Shown: in pieces, positions 61,818 through 64,000 of the stretch | How positions within the stretch are numbered: the first letter of the stretch is position 1 | How the letters are laid out: every line of letters begins with the position of its first letter | NCBI GenBank assembly: GCA_006384855.1 | Contig: VCJN01002917.1 | Location: 1-64,000 of the forward strand | Source of the DNA: Tetraselmis striata | Taxonomy: Eukaryota; Chlorophyta; Chlorodendrophyceae; Chlorodendrales; Chlorodendraceae | Length of the DNA stretch: 64,000 bases | Direction of reading: 5' to 3' | Notes under the pieces: model-generated | The model's database searches: none | Told to the model about the DNA's origin: nothing | The model's input: the letters and a program-made list of their open reading frames with translations, nothing else | Translations under genes and position numbers: made by a program

Positions 61818-62501
61818 ATGCATATCGAACCTGGCGTCGTCGACGGCGCCAAGATCCTTCTCAGCATCGGCACGGCAGCAGCCGCCATCGGCCTCGGCGC
61901 CAAGATGGCCTGGACATCCGTTCGCGAGGACGGCGGCATTGCGGCCCTTGGCCTGCGCTCGGTTGCGGCGACGGTCGCCGTCTTCGGCTTTTTCGAGGTG
62001 CTGCCGCACTATCCGGTCGGTGTGTCCGAGGTGCATCTGATTCTCGGATCGACCCTGTTCCTGCTGCTGGGCGCCGGCCCGGCCGCCATCGGACTAGCCC
62101 TCGGCCTTCTCGCGCAGGGCCTGTTCGTCGCGCCTTTCGACCTGCCGCAATACGGAATGAACGTGACGACGCTGCTCGTGCCGCTCTACGCCATGAGCCT
62201 GATCGCGCGGCGGGTCATTCCCGCACGCACCGCCTACAAGGATATTTCCTACGGCCAGGCGCTGGCGCTTTCCACCAGCTACCAGGCCGGCATCGTCGCC
62301 TGGGTCGGCTTCTGGGCCGTCTACGGAGGCGGCTTCGGCGCGGAGACGCTCGCCTCGATCTCGACCTTCGGCGCGGCCTATCTGATCGTGATCGCCATCG
62401 AACCGCTGGTCGATCTCGCCATCCTCGCCGGCGTGAAGACCTTTCATGGCGCACGGCAGGGCTCGTTTTTCCCCAAGCGGCTGCACCGCGCGGCCGCGTG
62501 A
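61818..62501 (+). CDS. CbiM-like energy-coupling factor permease, probable cobalt uptake
   Basis: A 227-residue integral membrane protein with about six helices. MHIEPGVVDGAK resembles the metal-binding N-terminus MHIPDG of CbiM/NikM proteins, and EVLPHYPVGVSEVHLILGS matches the HFPV region. It is the first gene behind the B12 riboswitch, with GGGAG before the ATG. No ATPase (CbiO) or CbiN/CbiQ is near, so it may act with HupE, or with components elsewhere, or alone. Confidence 0.85.
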   Translation: MHIEPGVVDGAKILLSIGTAAAAIGLGAKMAWTSVREDGGIAALGLRSVAATVAVFGFFEVLPHYPVGVSEVHLILGSTLFLLLGAGPAAIGLALGLLAQGLFVAPFDLPQYGMNVTTLLVPLYAMSLIARRVIPARTAYKDISYGQALALSTSYQAGIVAWVGFWAVYGGGFGAETLASISTFGAAYLIVIAIEPLVDLAILAGVKTFHGARQGSFFPKRLHRAAA

Positions 62502-62647
62502 CCTGACCACGGTGGTGGCGGACGCCGTCGGGACCTCATCCCGGTGGCCTCCGCCACCGCCTCCCCGACGGTCCCGCGAGGGCCCGCCTCCATGCGGCAC
62601 GACCCATTCCGGGGTGCCCAGATCGACTTGAAAGAAGGATCGACCTT

Positions 62648-63238
62648 ATGACCAGACGTTTCCTGCCCCTGCTCGCCGCGGCCTCCGTCGCCACTGTCGC
62701 GGGCGCAACGCCTGCCCTTGCGCATTTGAACCCGGGCGAACACGGCTCGTTTGCCGCCGGACTCAGCCATCCGCTGTTCGGCGCCGATCATATCCTTGCC
62801 ATGGTCGCGGTCGGTCTCTGGGCCTGGCAGATCGGCGGCAAGGCTGTCTTTGCCATTCCGGCCGCCTTCGTCGTGACGATGGTTGCCGGCTTCGGACTGG
62901 CGCTTGCCGGGGTATCGCTTCCCTTCGTCGAACCGGCGATCCTCGCCTCCGTCGTGGCGCTCGGGCTGCTGGTTGCGCTCGCCGTGCGGCTTCCGCTCGG
63001 CGCGGGTGCGGCGATCGTCGCGGTCTTCGCGCTCTTTCATGGCTATGCCCATGGCGGCGAGATCGGCACAGCGACCCAGGTCGCCTATGGCCTTGGCTTC
63101 GCGCTCTCCACGGCCGCGCTGCATCTCTTCGGCATCGCCATCGGCTGGTCCGCCGGGCAAATCGGCTCGAACCTGACCGTCAGCCGGGTGCTTGGCGGCA
63201 TCACCGCCCTTGCCGGCGTGGCACTCGCCGCCGGCTGA
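62648..63238 (+). CDS. HupE/UreJ-family nickel/cobalt transporter
   Basis: A 196-residue protein with a signal-like N-terminus (FLPLLAAASVATVAGATPALA) and six helices. The metal motif HPLFGADHILAM and FHGYAHG are diagnostic. Because it lies behind a cobalamin riboswitch, cobalt rather than nickel is the probable ion. It lies 146 bases after the CbiM-like gene, likely co-transcribed. Confidence 0.9.
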   Translation: MTRRFLPLLAAASVATVAGATPALAHLNPGEHGSFAAGLSHPLFGADHILAMVAVGLWAWQIGGKAVFAIPAAFVVTMVAGFGLALAGVSLPFVEPAILASVVALGLLVALAVRLPLGAGAAIVAVFALFHGYAHGGEIGTATQVAYGLGFALSTAALHLFGIAIGWSAGQIGSNLTVSRVLGGITALAGVALAAG

Positions 63239-63266
63239 TCGCGTCCCGATCTTCGGGTCCACCATC

Positions 63267-63308
63267 CTGCCGCGGGCCGACATGCCGTCGCCCGCGGCAG
63301 TTTCATTT
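63267..63308. terminator. Hairpin between hupE and the cyclase gene
   Basis: A perfect 11-bp stem (CTGCCGCGGGC / GCCCGCGGCAG) is followed by TTTCATTTG on the plus strand. It ends the cobalt-uptake unit and overlaps the stop region of the opposing cyclase gene. Confidence 0.75.
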
Positions 63309-64000
63309 GTCGTCCGGAAGAGCCCCGAGCAGCTCGAACACCGGCACCGGCTCCTCGTACCCCTTGATCGCAGTCGCTCCAGCGCTCCTGAAGCGGAAGC
63401 GACCCTCCAGCCGCGCCTTCATGTCCGCGCTGACGAGGATCGAGGTCCCCAGGTCGCGGTTGAGCCCTTCCAACCGCGAGGCAAGGTTCACCGTGTTGCC
63501 CAGCGCGGTGTAATTCATCCGGTCGGAGCTGCCGACATTGCCGATGATGGCCTGCCCGCAGTGAATGCCGATGCGCGTGCGCACCCTTTTGTCACCCGCG
63601 TCCACCCAGCCGTTCGTCAGGGCCGAGGTTTCCGCGATGATCTCCAGGGCGGCGGCGCAGGCCTTGGCGGGATGATCCTGCGTCGCCATCGGCGCGTTCC
63701 AGAACGCCATGACGGAATCGCCGATGTATTTGTCGATCGTGGCGCCATGCGCCTGCAGGATCTGCGTCGCCCGCTCGAAATACTGCGACATGCGCAGCAT
63801 CACCTCTTCCGGCTCCAGATGCGACGACATCGCCGTGAAGTTTTCCAGGTCCATGAAGGCAGACCGTTACCTCGCGCCGCTCGCCGCCCAGAACCGGCGG
63901 CGTTTCGCTGGCAACCAGCTGGCGCACCAGCGTCTTCGGCGCATAGAGCGAGAACATCGAGAGACTGCGGCGCATCCGCTCCATCGCCCGCTGCAGCAGG
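63303..64000 (-). CDS. Class III adenylate/guanylate cyclase, partial (frame broken once near 63860)
   Basis: The C-terminal catalytic domain is seen; the N-terminus lies beyond the right edge. Metal-binding Asp are in MDLENFT and DKYIGDSVMAFW; RTRIGIHCG, VGSSDRMNYTALGNTVNLASRLEG and IKGYEEPVPVFEL follow. Before it runs a linker (LYAPKTLVRQLVASETPP) like those after HAMP/CHASE2 sensor parts. The frame changes near 63860, one base from REVTV to FMDLENFT; a single extra C is likely. ATP specificity is usual for this bacterial group. Confidence 0.88.

Noticed and set aside
722-64000. Programmed frameshifting to explain the many frame breaks
   Set aside because: No slippery heptamers with downstream structures were seen, the breaks occur in unrelated genes, and they cluster at ordinary homopolymers.
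1-64000. CRISPR array, tRNA or rRNA gene
   Set aside because: No regularly spaced direct repeats, cloverleaf-like sequence with TTC-A loop, or rRNA signature was noticed; without a covariance search a small RNA could still be missed.

Overview
The window is GC-rich, tightly packed DNA with long operons, overlapping ATGA/GTGA start-stop junctions, TRAP and BCCT transporters, FCD-type GntR regulators and a cobalamin riboswitch. This suggests an alphaproteobacterium, probably Rhizobiales-like and perhaps marine or salt-exposed. That assignment is inferred from gene content only. No rRNA, tRNA, CRISPR array or insertion sequence was recognised.

Layout. 1-4.1 kb: the 5' part of a YggS-type PLP protein and a TRAP transporter (dctP, dctQ, dctM). 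4.3-7.4 kb: ilvD and a LysR regulator. 7.8-22 kb: the most unusual region, a probable natural-product locus. A plus-strand run encodes an acyl-CoA dehydrogenase, an acyl carrier protein, a B12-type radical SAM enzyme, two KASIII-like ketosynthases (one with Ser in place of the catalytic Cys), a 3-hydroxyisobutyryl-CoA hydrolase-like enzyme and a DHA2 exporter. It converges on a minus-strand run encoding a tandem ectoine-synthase-like cupin, an N-hydroxylating monooxygenase, a DesD/AlcC-type NIS siderophore synthetase and a 2OG-Fe(II) oxygenase. Together they suggest an acyl-bearing hydroxamate-type metallophore, but the usual decarboxylase and N-acyltransferase are absent.

22.2-36.4 kb: ChaC, then a GntR-controlled catabolic island with a hydantoinase-like enzyme, VOC protein, Dpp/Opp-type ABC transporter, a second solute-binding protein without a signal peptide, an amidohydrolase, an Asp/Glu-hydantoin racemase, a DapA-family lyase and an SDR. 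36.6-38.4 kb: an AT-rich insert with a small exported protein and an HExxH protein lying against a GC-rich Hint (hedgehog/intein) domain. 38.6-44.6 kb: a second hydantoinase operon with a class V aminotransferase, a polar amino acid ABC transporter and a GntR regulator facing a 35-bp perfect palindrome. 44.6-50.5 kb: a LysR regulator divergent from an old-yellow-enzyme/cupin/quinone-reductase operon, then a ferric-reductase-like flavohaemoprotein with a tiny coupled membrane ORF, and Gph. 51-53.3 kb: UspA and a BCCT osmolyte transporter. 53.4-61.4 kb: an ICMT-like methyltransferase convergent with a complete V-type ATPase operon in the order B-D-I-K-E-DUF2764-A. 61.5-64 kb: a cobalamin riboswitch with a CbiM-like permease and HupE, then the 3' part of an adenylate cyclase.

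Quality note. At least eleven otherwise intact housekeeping or operon genes carry a single one-base frame break, most of them in or beside homopolymers. This is best explained by base-calling errors rather than gene decay, so starts, stops and frames in these genes should be read with that in mind.
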